From Chitinophaga sancti (GTDB lineage: Bacteria > Bacteroidota > Bacteroidia > Chitinophagales > Chitinophagaceae), in assembly GCF_034424315.1 (NCBI RefSeq), contig NZ_CP139972.1, positions 7,510,501 through 7,574,500 on the forward strand: a stretch of DNA of 64,000 nt. The letters are read 5' to 3'. Positions 1-8,296 of this stretch are shown here, piece after piece. Made by a program: the position numbers and the translations under genes. Position 1 is the first letter of the stretch. Each line of letters begins with the position of its first letter. Below the pieces are notes generated by a model. That model was not told the DNA's origin and ran no database searches. It saw only the letters and a program-made list of their open reading frames with translations.

Positions 1-1059
1 TTCAATATGATGTACGTAAGCATTTTCCAGCAGGCTATGAATGATATTATCGATTGGGGGAATGCCCGTTTCACCTGTATAAAAGCAGCTGGGAATTTTA
101 CGGGTAAACCCGAAGAAGTTCATCGTACGTTGCTTTGATCCTTCTTTGATATACACGGCTCTCATAAATTCACGCCAGCCAATCACCTGCCTGATAAAAC
201 CTTCCAGGGCATTGAGGGGTATACGATGCCGGCTGCCAAAACGGATCGTTTTTTGAATGATCGTTTGGGGAGAGAGTAAACCGATATTAAGAGAAGAAGA
301 GAGTATGGAATGAAACAGGTAATGTTCCCTCTTCACAATTGCATCCTGGTATGCCCCAAAGTGAGATAATTTCTCTTTGAGGAAAAAGATCAGCATCCGT
401 TCTGCCTGCCGGTGTGTAACCGGGTAATTGAATTGGGTAATTTTTCCCCTGTTGTGCCCAAAGTGTTTTTGTACATAGTGCTGTGCCACCTCGAAATGAT
501 CATAATGAAAGATGGGCAAAGAGGGGATTGCCACATTGGCTGGCATTTTCTTCCTGTTCTCTGTATCAAAACTCCATTTACCGCCTGCAGGGCGATTTCC
601 ATTCATGAGCAATTGCAGGCGCTTCCTTTCAGATTTGTAATAGGAAGCCATGAAGTACTTATTGCCTTGTTCGAAGTAGGAGAGGTCGCCAATGAAATTG
701 GGAGAAGGATAGCGGTTTAACCTGATCTGGTGTCGCCTGGCACAACGTTGTATTCTCCTTTCCAGCAGGTAGTCTGTAGTATCTGCATAGTGAATGGTGG
801 TAACATGGTGCGCGGCCAGGTATTCGAATAAATGATGTGTTTGGGCCCGTTGATCCTGTGCCTCGATATAATGTACTACATGCCCGCCAGCTTTGAGCCT
901 GCTGGCATAGTACTGCATAGATGCCCTGTGCAGCAGTATCTTTTGCAGGTGAAAGTTGTACTGGTTAAAGTACAGATCGTCTTCCACCACATATACATGC
1001 GGTGGAAAGTGGCAATAGTGCTTATATAACTGGTGCGGATATATGAGGCCAACTTCCAT
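1..1059 (-). CDS. Cryptochrome/photolyase-related protein (DPRP family), 3' end cut off
   Basis: This reading frame is open from an ATG at 1059 to the window edge (353 codons), so the C-terminus is missing. The N-terminus has the flavodoxin-like start of deoxyribodipyrimidine photolyase-related proteins (MEVGLIYPHQLY, then a VVEDDLYF strand). Further on come GGKWSFD and RQVIGWREFMRAVY, which are characteristic of the prokaryotic FeS-containing (6-4) photolyase/cryptochrome group (PhrB/CryB-like). Members use FAD and blue light to repair UV photoproducts or to sense light. The FeS cysteines would lie beyond the edge and cannot be checked. The start lies 4 bases after the stop of a small membrane protein gene, so the two probably share a transcript. 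Family assignment is good; repair versus signalling is not decided. Confidence 0.8.
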   Translation of the reverse strand, partial: MEVGLIYPHQLYKHYCHFPPHVYVVEDDLYFNQYNFHLQKILLHRASMQYYASRLKAGGHVVHYIEAQDQRAQTHHLFEYLAAHHVTTIHYADTTDYLLERRIQRCARRHQIRLNRYPSPNFIGDLSYFEQGNKYFMASYYKSERKRLQLLMNGNRPAGGKWSFDTENRKKMPANVAIPSLPIFHYDHFEVAQHYVQKHFGHNRGKITQFNYPVTHRQAERMLIFFLKEKLSHFGAYQDAIVKREHYLFHSILSSSLNIGLLSPQTIIQKTIRFGSRHRIPLNALEGFIRQVIGWREFMRAVYIKEGSKQRTMNFFGFTRKIPSCFYTGETGIPPIDNIIHSLLENAYVHHIE

Positions 1060-1063
1060 GTGC

Positions 1064-1258
1064 TCAGGAAGGACGGTCTTTCGTATTTCTGATCAGCCCC
1101 ATACCTGAGAAAAAGAATACCATACCCAGCAGTGCGTAGATGACAATCATCTTTACGCTCCTGGTGCCGCCGCCGGCATTTACAAAGTTAACCGCGGCCA
1201 TTACTAATCCAAGGGCGCCTAATATGGTGAATACAACGCCCAGTACGCGCTTTTCCAT
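1064..1258 (-). CDS. Small two-helix membrane protein
   Basis: This encodes 64 residues with two hydrophobic segments (about residues 5-26 and 38-57) separated by a short loop that includes GGGTR. The tail is polar and basic. It ends 4 bases before the photolyase-like start and reads in the same direction, which suggests a two-gene operon. I recognise no family. Clean start and stop, real hydrophobic periodicity and tight spacing support it as a gene despite its length. Function unknown. Confidence 0.6.
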   Translation of the reverse strand: MEKRVLGVVFTILGALGLVMAAVNFVNAGGGTRSVKMIVIYALLGMVFFFSGMGLIRNTKDRPS

Positions 1259-1452
1259 AACGATTGAGTTTTTACTATGGAAGATTACAAATAATATGCC
1301 GCTGCGGCTGGCACGTGTACTGTTGAATGCGCCGGATTTATTATTTTTATAAGATGAGGGGTTTTAACCAGATAAAGGCCGCCGTATTCAGTTTTCAGCC
1401 ACTCGACTTTTCCACAGGCTGGTGCAGGTGATCATTCATCGCGGCAGTGTTG

Positions 1453-2847
1453 TTAATCACCACCGCAACCACCACATCCTCCACCGCAGCCACCCCCACT
1501 ACTGCAGCCGCTACTGTCACCGGAGGTACAGCTACTACCGCCATTGTTATGAGGAAATACTTCCCTGTCTCCATGGCGGTACATTTCGGTAATGGTCGCA
1601 CCAAATGCTGCCGTGAGTAAGGCGGCATCAGTGAAGTGCCGGATGGTATCAGGTCCTTTTAATGCATAGAGCATGGGGATTTCATCTGTCCTGTAGGTTT
1701 TAACAGCCTGGTCAAAAATTACTTTCTTCCTGTCAGACATTATGCGGATAGCAAACCAGTAAATGACGGTGGCAAAGAGCATTTCAAAAATGAGCAAACC
1801 AAAAGGGCGGCCATTCACTGCACCCTGTATGCATCTTGCAATACTTACCAGCATAATGAGTGCATAAGGTATCCAGTAGATCTTCGTGCCTGTGAATATA
1901 AACTTTTCCAATGCCTGTAAGCCGGGGTGTATTGTTTTACCGGGATCATACCATTTGTCTGCAATCCGGGTATAAGGTATGTCCTGGTTATCAGGTTCTT
2001 TTTCCCATCCCCCCATCAGCGGATTGTCTTCAGCAGGTAATGCATGATAGCCTGAATCCCTTCTTTTGATCTGGAAATTACCGGATGGATTCAGTGCCAG
2101 CAGGTCTCTGTTAAGAAGATTGATAATGGCTGCCTGCACGGCCCTGTTTTTACCAAACAGGAAGGCGGCTAGCTGGTAAGGATTGGCATCCGGAGGAAGG
2201 TAGCGAATGGCAATCTGTTCATAATCTTTTTCACGATAATACTGATAGAGCATGGTGATGATCAGGATTGCAGCTGTAAAGATCGGGAAGAAGAAAAGGA
2301 AGTGCCGGCCACTGAGCAGGTAAGGAATGGGCTGGCGAAAGCTGGTGAGATTGATGATGAAGGGGATACAGAAAATCCAGGCAGCGTTTTTGTAAAAGGA
2401 GGGGTGGATGGGCGGTAATTTTGGTGCCTTAATGCCGGGTGGTGGCCAGATATCATCAGGCGGATCGCTGTCAAAAAAGTTCCTGTATTGCGCCAGGGTT
2501 TCTTTATACCATTCCTGGTGTTTATGGTTTTCTGCATCACCACCGGTAGAAGGAATGTGGTGGAGTTCTCTGCCTAAGGTATCGCGGCAAAAATCTTCCC
2601 AATAAGAGCGTGTATACGTGAGGTGCAGGTGCCATACTTCATCTACGATCCGGGAAGGAGAGGCGCCTTTGTCGAGCACGCAACAGAGAAAAACAAAGCG
2701 TTTGTATTCCTGGATGGCTCTTTGGGTGAAGCGATTAGTCCAGCGTTGTTCTTTGGCAAGTCGGGCAGAGAAGGGGATGGTTGCTGCCCCGTCATCGATT
2801 GGGAATTGTTCGATTTTTTCCCACAGGGTTAATTGTGTTGCATTCAT
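1453..2847 (-). CDS. TIGR04222/glycine-rich-domain-like membrane protein with Cys/Gly tail
   Basis: I place the start at the internal ATG (2847, MNATQLTLWEKI), where family-like sequence begins; an upstream ATG at 2943 would add 32 residues. The first ~130 residues contain DEVWHLHLTYTRSYW and HH/HK-rich stretches, resembling GRDP-type domains. Hydrophobic segments follow near residues 150-210 and again near 340-390. The end is extremely rich in Gly, Ser and Cys, with CGGGCGG-type runs. The arrangement matches the TIGR04222 group of bacterial membrane proteins of unknown function, in which the low-complexity Cys/Gly tail is typical. A role in metal or redox chemistry at the membrane is only a guess. 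The gene stands alone. Confidence 0.7.
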   Translation of the reverse strand: MNATQLTLWEKIEQFPIDDGAATIPFSARLAKEQRWTNRFTQRAIQEYKRFVFLCCVLDKGASPSRIVDEVWHLHLTYTRSYWEDFCRDTLGRELHHIPSTGGDAENHKHQEWYKETLAQYRNFFDSDPPDDIWPPPGIKAPKLPPIHPSFYKNAAWIFCIPFIINLTSFRQPIPYLLSGRHFLFFFPIFTAAILIITMLYQYYREKDYEQIAIRYLPPDANPYQLAAFLFGKNRAVQAAIINLLNRDLLALNPSGNFQIKRRDSGYHALPAEDNPLMGGWEKEPDNQDIPYTRIADKWYDPGKTIHPGLQALEKFIFTGTKIYWIPYALIMLVSIARCIQGAVNGRPFGLLIFEMLFATVIYWFAIRIMSDRKKVIFDQAVKTYRTDEIPMLYALKGPDTIRHFTDAALLTAAFGATITEMYRHGDREVFPHNNGGSSCTSGDSSGCSSGGGCGGGCGGCGGD

Positions 2848-3055
2848 AATTGCACTGTAAGATAGGGGATTTTTTTTTGAAGCCGTATTTACTTGTATGA
2901 ATTCCTTATTACCAAAATTGTACAATAGATCTATGTCTGGCAATGCAAACTTGTACCTGGCTAACTTGGGTAGTTGAGGTTCATTCGTAATTGAATATTA
3001 AGTTAATAATAAAATTAACATATGCCTTATTATTAATTATTTATATATTTACGGA

Positions 3056-3931
3056 ATGAATTACTCCCTAACCTATTTAAAGCTGACTTTTTGTGGTCTG
3101 GTTTTATGTGCTTATATATCAAATGGTTATGCGCAACAGTATAAGTCATTAGATGGGTCTACTCTAATTAGAAAGGAGAAAGAGAGGAGTCGTGTAAAGA
3201 TGATTACGGTATTAAACAGGGATAGTTCTACCTTAAAAGAGGGGTATTATGTAACGGAATGGCCAGATCAGAGCCGTTTTTATTTCTATGTGGATAACAA
3301 TGGAGCCCTGGACAGAACTGCCAGGAAAATATTCAGCAATGAACAGTCATTCCTGATGATTACCATGGAGTTGCGCGATAACAAGTTGAACGGAAAGCGC
3401 CAGGTATTTGATAATAAGATCATGATCTCTGAGGCGGATTTCAGGGAAGGGTATATTCAAAAAGAAAAAGTATTTAAAAACAGAGCCCTGATCAGGGAGA
3501 ACTTTTATACCCCGGATGGGAGTTTAGACAGCACAAGAGAATATGAGCAGGGTACCCTTGAATATACTTACAAAGAATTGGGGAATGGTGCTAACCTGCG
3601 CAGAAGTTTCTTTCCCGATGGTAAACTACAGGAGTGGAAACAGGTAGACCTGATGCAGAAAGTGATGTTGACAAGGGAGTTTGATCCGAATGGCCGCTTA
3701 TTGCAGGAAGAGTATGTAAAAGGAAAGGATTCTGTGATCACAAGGAAATTCTATCCGAATGGGCTGGTGAGTACGGTGCATGAAATAGGGCAGAGCCAGG
3801 GATATGTGAAGGAATTCGATGAAAAGGGGAAACTGATCAGTGAGAAAATAGTAGAGCATGCAGCAATTGCTGTGGCACCGATAGAGATGAAAATGGCATC
3901 AGATAATAAAGGAATGACGACTGAACAATAA
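3056..3931 (+). CDS. Secreted MORN_2 (YwqK-like) repeat protein
   Basis: This 291-residue protein starts with a Sec signal peptide ending near residue 26 (ISNGYAQ). The body is built of repeated units of the form FYPNG/DG-x-x-x-x, for example FFPDGKLQEW, FDPNGRLLQEEY, FYPNGLVSTV and FDEKGKLISE. These are the MORN_2 or YwqK-like antitoxin repeats common in Bacteroidota exported proteins. The repeats form beta-hairpin ladders; their ligand is unknown. The YwqK antitoxin name in databases reflects sequence similarity, and nothing here suggests a toxin partner. The gene is monocistronic and is followed by a strong hairpin terminator. Confidence 0.75.
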   Translation: MNYSLTYLKLTFCGLVLCAYISNGYAQQYKSLDGSTLIRKEKERSRVKMITVLNRDSSTLKEGYYVTEWPDQSRFYFYVDNNGALDRTARKIFSNEQSFLMITMELRDNKLNGKRQVFDNKIMISEADFREGYIQKEKVFKNRALIRENFYTPDGSLDSTREYEQGTLEYTYKELGNGANLRRSFFPDGKLQEWKQVDLMQKVMLTREFDPNGRLLQEEYVKGKDSVITRKFYPNGLVSTVHEIGQSQGYVKEFDEKGKLISEKIVEHAAIAVAPIEMKMASDNKGMTTEQ

Positions 3932-3950
3932 ATAGAATTATATACAAATG

Positions 3951-3988
3951 AAAAAGCGCTTTTGCATCCGGCAAAGGCGCTTTTTTGT
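3951..3988 (+). terminator. Rho-independent terminator after the MORN-like gene
   Basis: An inverted repeat built on AAAAGCGC and GCGCTTTT encloses a short loop (GCATCCGG region). The 3' arm runs into a T-rich tract. It lies 20 bases after the stop at 3931. Confidence 0.8.
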
Positions 3989-4013
3989 TTTTAAGGGTAT
4001 GCTTAAATATTAT

Positions 4014-4044
4014 TTGGAAATTAATTGTGCACAATTTAATTTTG
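4014..4044 (+). promoter_or_regulatory. ohrR-ohr promoter with overlapping OhrR operator
   Basis: A TTG (4014-4016) is followed after 20 bases by TAATTTTG (4037-4044), which fits the Bacteroidota -33/-7 pattern TTG and TAnnTTTG. Between them lies a perfect 14-base palindrome, AATTGTGCACAATT (4023-4036), touching the -7 box. OhrR operators in other bacteria are AT-rich palindromes built on ACAATT/AATTGT, so this is the likely autoregulatory site. The ohrR start lies 19 bases downstream. Confidence 0.72.
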
Positions 4045-4063
4045 CTAAATCAAACGAGAAGAT

Positions 4064-4492
4064 ATGAGTTTGCTGAAACTGGAAAACCAGGTTTGTTTTC
4101 CGCTCTACGCGGCTTCCAGGCAGATCACTGCATTATACCGTCCATTGCTGGAAGAGCTGGGGCTTACTTATCCACAGTACCTGGTGATGATGGTACTATG
4201 GGAGCATAGTGTGATGACCGTAAAAGAACTGGGTGAGCTACTGTTTTTGGATAGTGGTACCCTGACTCCTTTGCTGAAAAGACTGGAAGAAAAAGGACTG
4301 GTGAAGCGGGCAAGGGATGAGCAGGATGAGCGCGTAGTAAATATCGCCCTGACAGCGCCAGGTAAAAAAATGGAAAAAAGTGCAGAGAAAATACCAGCAC
4401 AGCTGGCATGTGAAATGGATATGAGTGAAAAGGAACTAAAGCAGCTGCGTACCACGCTGCATAAATTATTACAAAAAGTAGGACACATATAA
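4064..4492 (+). CDS. ohrR: OhrR, MarR-family organic peroxide sensor
   Basis: This 142-residue MarR-type repressor has the OhrR signature: a reactive cysteine near the N-terminus (Cys11 in ENQVCFPLYAASR), followed by the LTYPQYLVMMVLWE helix and a winged helix (TVKELGELLFLDSGTLTPLLKRLE, then RDEQDERVV). Known OhrR proteins release DNA when organic hydroperoxides oxidise this cysteine. Cys94-like second cysteines are not obvious apart from one in LACEMD near the C-terminus, so it could be a one-Cys or a two-Cys type. It sits 11 bases before ohr, behind a promoter with an overlapping palindrome, which makes repression of both genes very likely. Confidence 0.92.
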   Translation: MSLLKLENQVCFPLYAASRQITALYRPLLEELGLTYPQYLVMMVLWEHSVMTVKELGELLFLDSGTLTPLLKRLEEKGLVKRARDEQDERVVNIALTAPGKKMEKSAEKIPAQLACEMDMSEKELKQLRTTLHKLLQKVGHI

Positions 4493-4503
4493 AATATTAA
4501 ATC

Positions 4504-4929
4504 ATGGAACAAGCTTTGTATTCAACAGAAGTAACTGTAACTGGTGGTAGAAATGGTCATGTTAAATCAACTGATGGATTGCTGGAACTGGATGTGAGGA
4601 TCCCCAAGGAAATGGGTGGTCAGGGTGGTGCCACCAATCCTGAACAATTGTTTGCAGCTGGCTATGCCGCTTGCTTTGACAGTGCGTTGAATCTTATGAT
4701 CAGGAATACAAAAGTACAGACAGGTACTACGACTGTTACTGCGAAAGTTGGATTGAAGAAAGAAGGAGTAGGCTTTGCTCTGTTTGTGGATTTGAGTGTG
4801 AACATCCCGGGTGTGGAAGTAGAGCAGGCAAAGGAACTGGTGGAAAGGGCGCATGAAGTTTGTCCTTATTCCAATGCAACAAGAGGTAATATCAATGTCA
4901 CATTCAATGTCACTGCTGAAGGTGAATAA
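4504..4929 (+). CDS. ohr: Ohr, organic hydroperoxide resistance protein
   Basis: This 141-residue OsmC/Ohr-family thiol peroxidase reduces fatty-acid and other organic hydroperoxides in the cytoplasm. The two catalytic cysteines are present: Cys57 in AAGYAACFDS and Cys120 in HEVCPYSNATRGN. The GGRNGHVKSTDG region supplies the conserved arginine, and Glu48 (NPEQLFAAGY) is in place. The length is normal for the family. It is the second gene of the ohrR-ohr operon and is followed by a hairpin terminator and then a copy of a dispersed repeat. Confidence 0.95.
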   Translation: MEQALYSTEVTVTGGRNGHVKSTDGLLELDVRIPKEMGGQGGATNPEQLFAAGYAACFDSALNLMIRNTKVQTGTTTVTAKVGLKKEGVGFALFVDLSVNIPGVEVEQAKELVERAHEVCPYSNATRGNINVTFNVTAEGE

Positions 4930-4935
4930 AACAGG

Positions 4936-4974
4936 AAGAGGCTGTGTCGGACTTATGATACAGCCTCTTTTCTT
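4936..4974 (+). terminator. Terminator after ohr
   Basis: A perfect 10-base stem, AAGAGGCTGT (4936-4945) with ACAGCCTCTT (4960-4969), is followed by a T-rich run. It lies 7 bases after the ohr stop. Its 3' arm and the following bases resemble the sequence at 52244-52260, just before another copy of the same dispersed repeat. Confidence 0.85.
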
Positions 4975-5031
4975 TGAAAAAGGTTTTCATTACCGTTGGT
5001 GAATTCCCTCTTTCATGAATGTTTTTATTAT
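4975..5031. repeat. Single copy of a dispersed ~55-bp intergenic repeat
   Basis: This segment carries GGTTTTCAT, CCGTTGGTGAATTCCC, CTTTCATGAATG and TTTTTATT. It aligns almost base for base with 52262-52317 and more loosely with each unit of the tandem array at 57896-58243. It fills the gap between convergent genes (ohr and the membrane protein ending at 5033). No coding potential is evident. Confidence 0.75.
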
Positions 5032-5032
5032 A

Positions 5033-6388
5033 TTAAACCCCGGAAGTGGGTGCCGGTAATTCGGCTGCATCTGATGGTGCTAATTCCGGGTGGAAGATTT
5101 CTATCCAGAAAAAGTAAGCCAGTACGGTAGCAAGCGTTAATGAGCTTACGTACCTTCCTGCTGACGCCAGCACAAGAACTTGCGCAAGTGAGCCCAGGCA
5201 ACCAAAAACAATAAGACTGACCACAGCATTCTTACCCCTGTCCAGGAAGAAAAAGTTGACCAGCTTTGCAAACGTGAGCAGGACTATCATGCCCGTAGCA
5301 GGAGAGGTTTCAATGCGCGTATTCTCATAAGCACCGTATAAGTCTCCAATGGCAAATAATACACCGATCCCGATAAGATAATTCCTGATAGCCGTATCAT
5401 GATTTGCCGTGTAGAACAGGGCATTTTCACTTTTGGTATTGTGTACTGGTTGCTTTTTGGAAAAACTGATCCACGCGAAAATATTTGCAACAGGAATAAA
5501 ATGCAGCAGGTACATCCAGCCATTATGATTGGCAATGGTGTTCATCCTGCTGATAACGATATTCCTGAGAAGGTTGGCGCTGATATAGAAGATGCTAATC
5601 TCCACCATGAAGGTCACAGCATTAGTGAGTACGAAGGAGGAGTGTAAATTGCTGAAACCTGTGTAATAGTGGTTTCCCTGTGAAAGAGTCTTCAGCAGGC
5701 TGACTGACTGAAAGATCATCGTCCAGCAGGAAATGGCTACCAATGGAAAAAGGAACTGGTATTCCTTGCTGCTGATCACCTGTATTTTAGAATTTAGGAT
5801 CTCTTTATAATCCTTGTTGTTGAAAAAGTTTTCAGCAAGGTAGATCCAGCCGTAGATCAGGAATGGCAGGCAAAAGTCGGCGAGCATATTCAGGAGACTA
5901 AAAGCTTCGAAGCGGATGTAACCCAGTGGATTTACCGGCACATCAGACAGATAGGTGATGAAAAGACCTGCAACTAAACCGGTCTGCCAAAAATTCTTTT
6001 CCCCGGAGATATAGCATACGTATATTACCTGCAGGCATCCCCATAGGATCATGATCATCGCTGTATCAATGATTGGGGGCAGGAATGGAAGCAGTGAATA
6101 GAAAAGCAGTTTGATTTTCAGGTTTAAGACAAAAAGCGGAATTATGATGAGAACCGCCTTTTTGTATGCTTTGCGGATGAGGGGTGCCCAGCCATAAGCA
6201 ACTGACCATTTCAATGTGGTGATAAGGAAAGAAAGGGAAAAGGCATCCTGATGTACGGTCCTGAAGTGATAGTAATCTTCTTCGTAGAAGCAGGGAATAA
6301 TTCCTAAAACAACAAGGATAATACCCGGTATCCAAAGGCTTTTTAAGGTAAGTCTTTGGTGGTTTGTAAAGTAAGTTGATAGTTCCAT
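5033..6388 (-). CDS. Polytopic membrane protein of unknown function
   Basis: This 451-residue protein has about nine to eleven hydrophobic stretches spread along its length, for example residues 17-33, 77-100, 105-130, 140-160, 215-235, 255-280, 340-360 and 385-430. Polar loops are short, including a KKQPVHNTKSEN loop near residue 320. No signature motif that I recognise is present, and I do not assign a family. It is monocistronic, and its stop lies one base from a dispersed repeat copy. Confidence 0.6.
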   Translation of the reverse strand: MELSTYFTNHQRLTLKSLWIPGIILVVLGIIPCFYEEDYYHFRTVHQDAFSLSFLITTLKWSVAYGWAPLIRKAYKKAVLIIIPLFVLNLKIKLLFYSLLPFLPPIIDTAMIMILWGCLQVIYVCYISGEKNFWQTGLVAGLFITYLSDVPVNPLGYIRFEAFSLLNMLADFCLPFLIYGWIYLAENFFNNKDYKEILNSKIQVISSKEYQFLFPLVAISCWTMIFQSVSLLKTLSQGNHYYTGFSNLHSSFVLTNAVTFMVEISIFYISANLLRNIVISRMNTIANHNGWMYLLHFIPVANIFAWISFSKKQPVHNTKSENALFYTANHDTAIRNYLIGIGVLFAIGDLYGAYENTRIETSPATGMIVLLTFAKLVNFFFLDRGKNAVVSLIVFGCLGSLAQVLVLASAGRYVSSLTLATVLAYFFWIEIFHPELAPSDAAELPAPTSGV

Positions 6389-6604
6389 AGATAGGTAGGG
6401 TTGGTAAATAGGGTAAAAGAATAAATGGCGTCCTATAGTAAATGTATGAAATAATTTATATGTATGAAGGCGCGTGATTTATACTAAACCAGTTTACTTC
6501 TATTTTGAGGGAAAGCAAATAGATAAACCGGCAGGGGCTTTCAGAACACTACTGGTAGTCAAAGGAGTTTTTCGTATATTGATTGCTTACCAAAGAACAA
6601 CTGA

Positions 6605-7837
6605 ATGGATACATTTACAATCATTGCGGCCTTGATCACTATCAGTGCGTTGATTTCCTATTTAAATCTCAGGTTCATCAAACTGCCGGGTGCGATCGGT
6701 GTGATGTTTGTCTCTATCCTGCTCTCGATCTTTATATTGGTGACAGGTAAGGCTTTTCCTACAGCATTTAATTTTATCCGGGAGCTGACCCGCAGCATTG
6801 ATTTTACAAAAACGCTGCTGGATATAATGTTGGCCTTCCTCTTATTTGCCAGTGCATTTCATTTTGAGTATAAGAAATTACGGGAGCAGAAGCGGCCGGT
6901 ATTGGTACTGAGTACGATTGGTGTGGTCGGCTCTACAATCATTTTTGGATTGCTGCTGGATATTACGACAACATTGCTGGGCATAGATCTGCCATTAGTA
7001 TACTGTTTCCTTTTTGGCGCATTAATTTCGCCTACAGACCCGGTAGCTGTGATGTCTGTATTGAAGAAGTCAAGAATTCCTTCATCGCTGGAGACGATCA
7101 TTTCAGGAGAGTCGCTGCTGAATGATGGGGTAGGGCTGATTCTCTTCGTAACTATTGGCGAAGTAGCTGCACAGGAAGCTACATTCTCTATGTCGCATGC
7201 CCTGGAATTGTTTGCCAAAGAAGTATTTGGTGGTCTGGCGCTGGGTACGGCGACAGCTGTCGTGACAGGTTTTCTGACTAAGAAAATCCAGGAATTCCAG
7301 ACAGCAGTACTGGTATCTATATCCATGGTGATGATGATTTCTATAATGGGTGGATTATTGCACGTATCTATACCACTGGCGGCAGTAGCAGCTGGTTTGA
7401 TCCTGGGGAGTTCTTCTATTGGCGCTAAGAGCAATAAGGAATTGCAGGATTACCTGCACCGCTTCTGGGAGCTGATTGATGAGTTGCTGAATATCATCCT
7501 GTTTGTAATGATCGGTTTACAGATTGTCGTCTTGCCGTTTATCGGGCATTACTGGTTTATTGGTCTGGTAGCGGTATTGTTTGTGCTGATAGCGAGAGGG
7601 GTGAGTATTGCAGTACCTTCTATGATTATGAGAAGGTCGCTGAAGACGAATTTCAACAATACGGCTATCCTGGTATGGGCGGGACTGAGAGGGGGGATCT
7701 CTGTAGCATTGGCACTGTCATTGCCGGAATCACCTTATAAAAAGCTGATCTTATCTGCCAGTTATATTATCGTTGTCTTCTCTGTGATTGTGCAGGGCTT
7801 GACGTTGAATAGGGTGGTGAACAGGTTTGTGAAATAG
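6605..7837 (+). CDS. Na+/H+ antiporter, NhaP/CPA1 type
   Basis: This 410-residue inner-membrane cation/proton exchanger has about twelve hydrophobic segments. The CPA1 ion-binding motifs are visible: ISPTDPVAV with Asp145, and GESLLNDG with Asn173-Asp174, the ND pair of electroneutral antiporters. VWAGLRGGISVALALSLP near residue 350 matches the conserved late helix of NhaP/NHE proteins. It lacks a C-terminal regulatory domain. It likely contributes to pH and sodium homeostasis. Its last 87 bases overlap the 3' end of a phosphatase gene on the other strand. Confidence 0.9.
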   Translation: MDTFTIIAALITISALISYLNLRFIKLPGAIGVMFVSILLSIFILVTGKAFPTAFNFIRELTRSIDFTKTLLDIMLAFLLFASAFHFEYKKLREQKRPVLVLSTIGVVGSTIIFGLLLDITTTLLGIDLPLVYCFLFGALISPTDPVAVMSVLKKSRIPSSLETIISGESLLNDGVGLILFVTIGEVAAQEATFSMSHALELFAKEVFGGLALGTATAVVTGFLTKKIQEFQTAVLVSISMVMMISIMGGLLHVSIPLAAVAAGLILGSSSIGAKSNKELQDYLHRFWELIDELLNIILFVMIGLQIVVLPFIGHYWFIGLVAVLFVLIARGVSIAVPSMIMRRSLKTNFNNTAILVWAGLRGGISVALALSLPESPYKKLILSASYIIVVFSVIVQGLTLNRVVNRFVK

Positions 7838-8296
7838 TTTCTCCCTGTCTATGAGCCATTGAAATTGTTCTGCTGTATCAGGAACTTTTAAGCCACGAAT
7901 CGCGCTGATATGGGAGATGATTTCAATGGCTTTTTTATTGTTAAGCAGTAAACATGCTGCAATAATAGATGAGCGCCCAATGCCCATGCGACAGTGAATT
8001 ACAATTTTGGAAGTTTGTTGTGACAAGCTGTAAATGAACGCTTCTGTTTGCCTGCTTTTGGGAGGAAGTGATCTGTCGGGAATAGGGAAATTGATGAATT
8101 GGATGCTATGTTTTTTGCAAAGTTCTTGTTCCTGTCTTAAACCTAATTCAGCTACTTCCTGTTGTTCAAGTAAAGACACGATGATGTTAACACCTTGTTT
8201 GCTGAAAGCAATAATTTCATCTTCTAACCATTCATTGCCGCGAGGTCTTGCCATGATGCCGATGTTTTCGGCAATCCAATAAATTTTTGTTGACAT
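7751..8296 (-). CDS. Dual-specificity/tyrosine phosphatase-like protein
   Basis: This 181-residue protein has the CX5R active-site loop HCRMGIGRSS, with nucleophile Cys102 and Arg108. It also has an upstream aspartate (PIPDRSLPP, Asp74) placed as the general acid, as in compact dual-specificity phosphatases. EWLEDEIIAFSKQGVNIIVSLLE forms the usual first strand and helix. The substrate cannot be predicted. The C-terminal ~29 residues (HHPIQRQALHNHRED and following) are encoded by DNA that is also the end of the convergent antiporter gene, and they look like run-on sequence rather than domain. Confidence 0.82.
   Translation of the reverse strand: MSTKIYWIAENIGIMARPRGNEWLEDEIIAFSKQGVNIIVSLLEQQEVAELGLRQEQELCKKHSIQFINFPIPDRSLPPKSRQTEAFIYSLSQQTSKIVIHCRMGIGRSSIIAACLLLNNKKAIEIISHISAIRGLKVPDTAEQFQWLIDREKLFHKPVHHPIQRQALHNHREDNDNITGR

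Noticed and set aside
6859..7434. A 191-codon minus-strand frame inside the antiporter gene
   Set aside because: It is antisense to a clear CPA1 antiporter and its translation has no domain logic; a by-product of codon bias.
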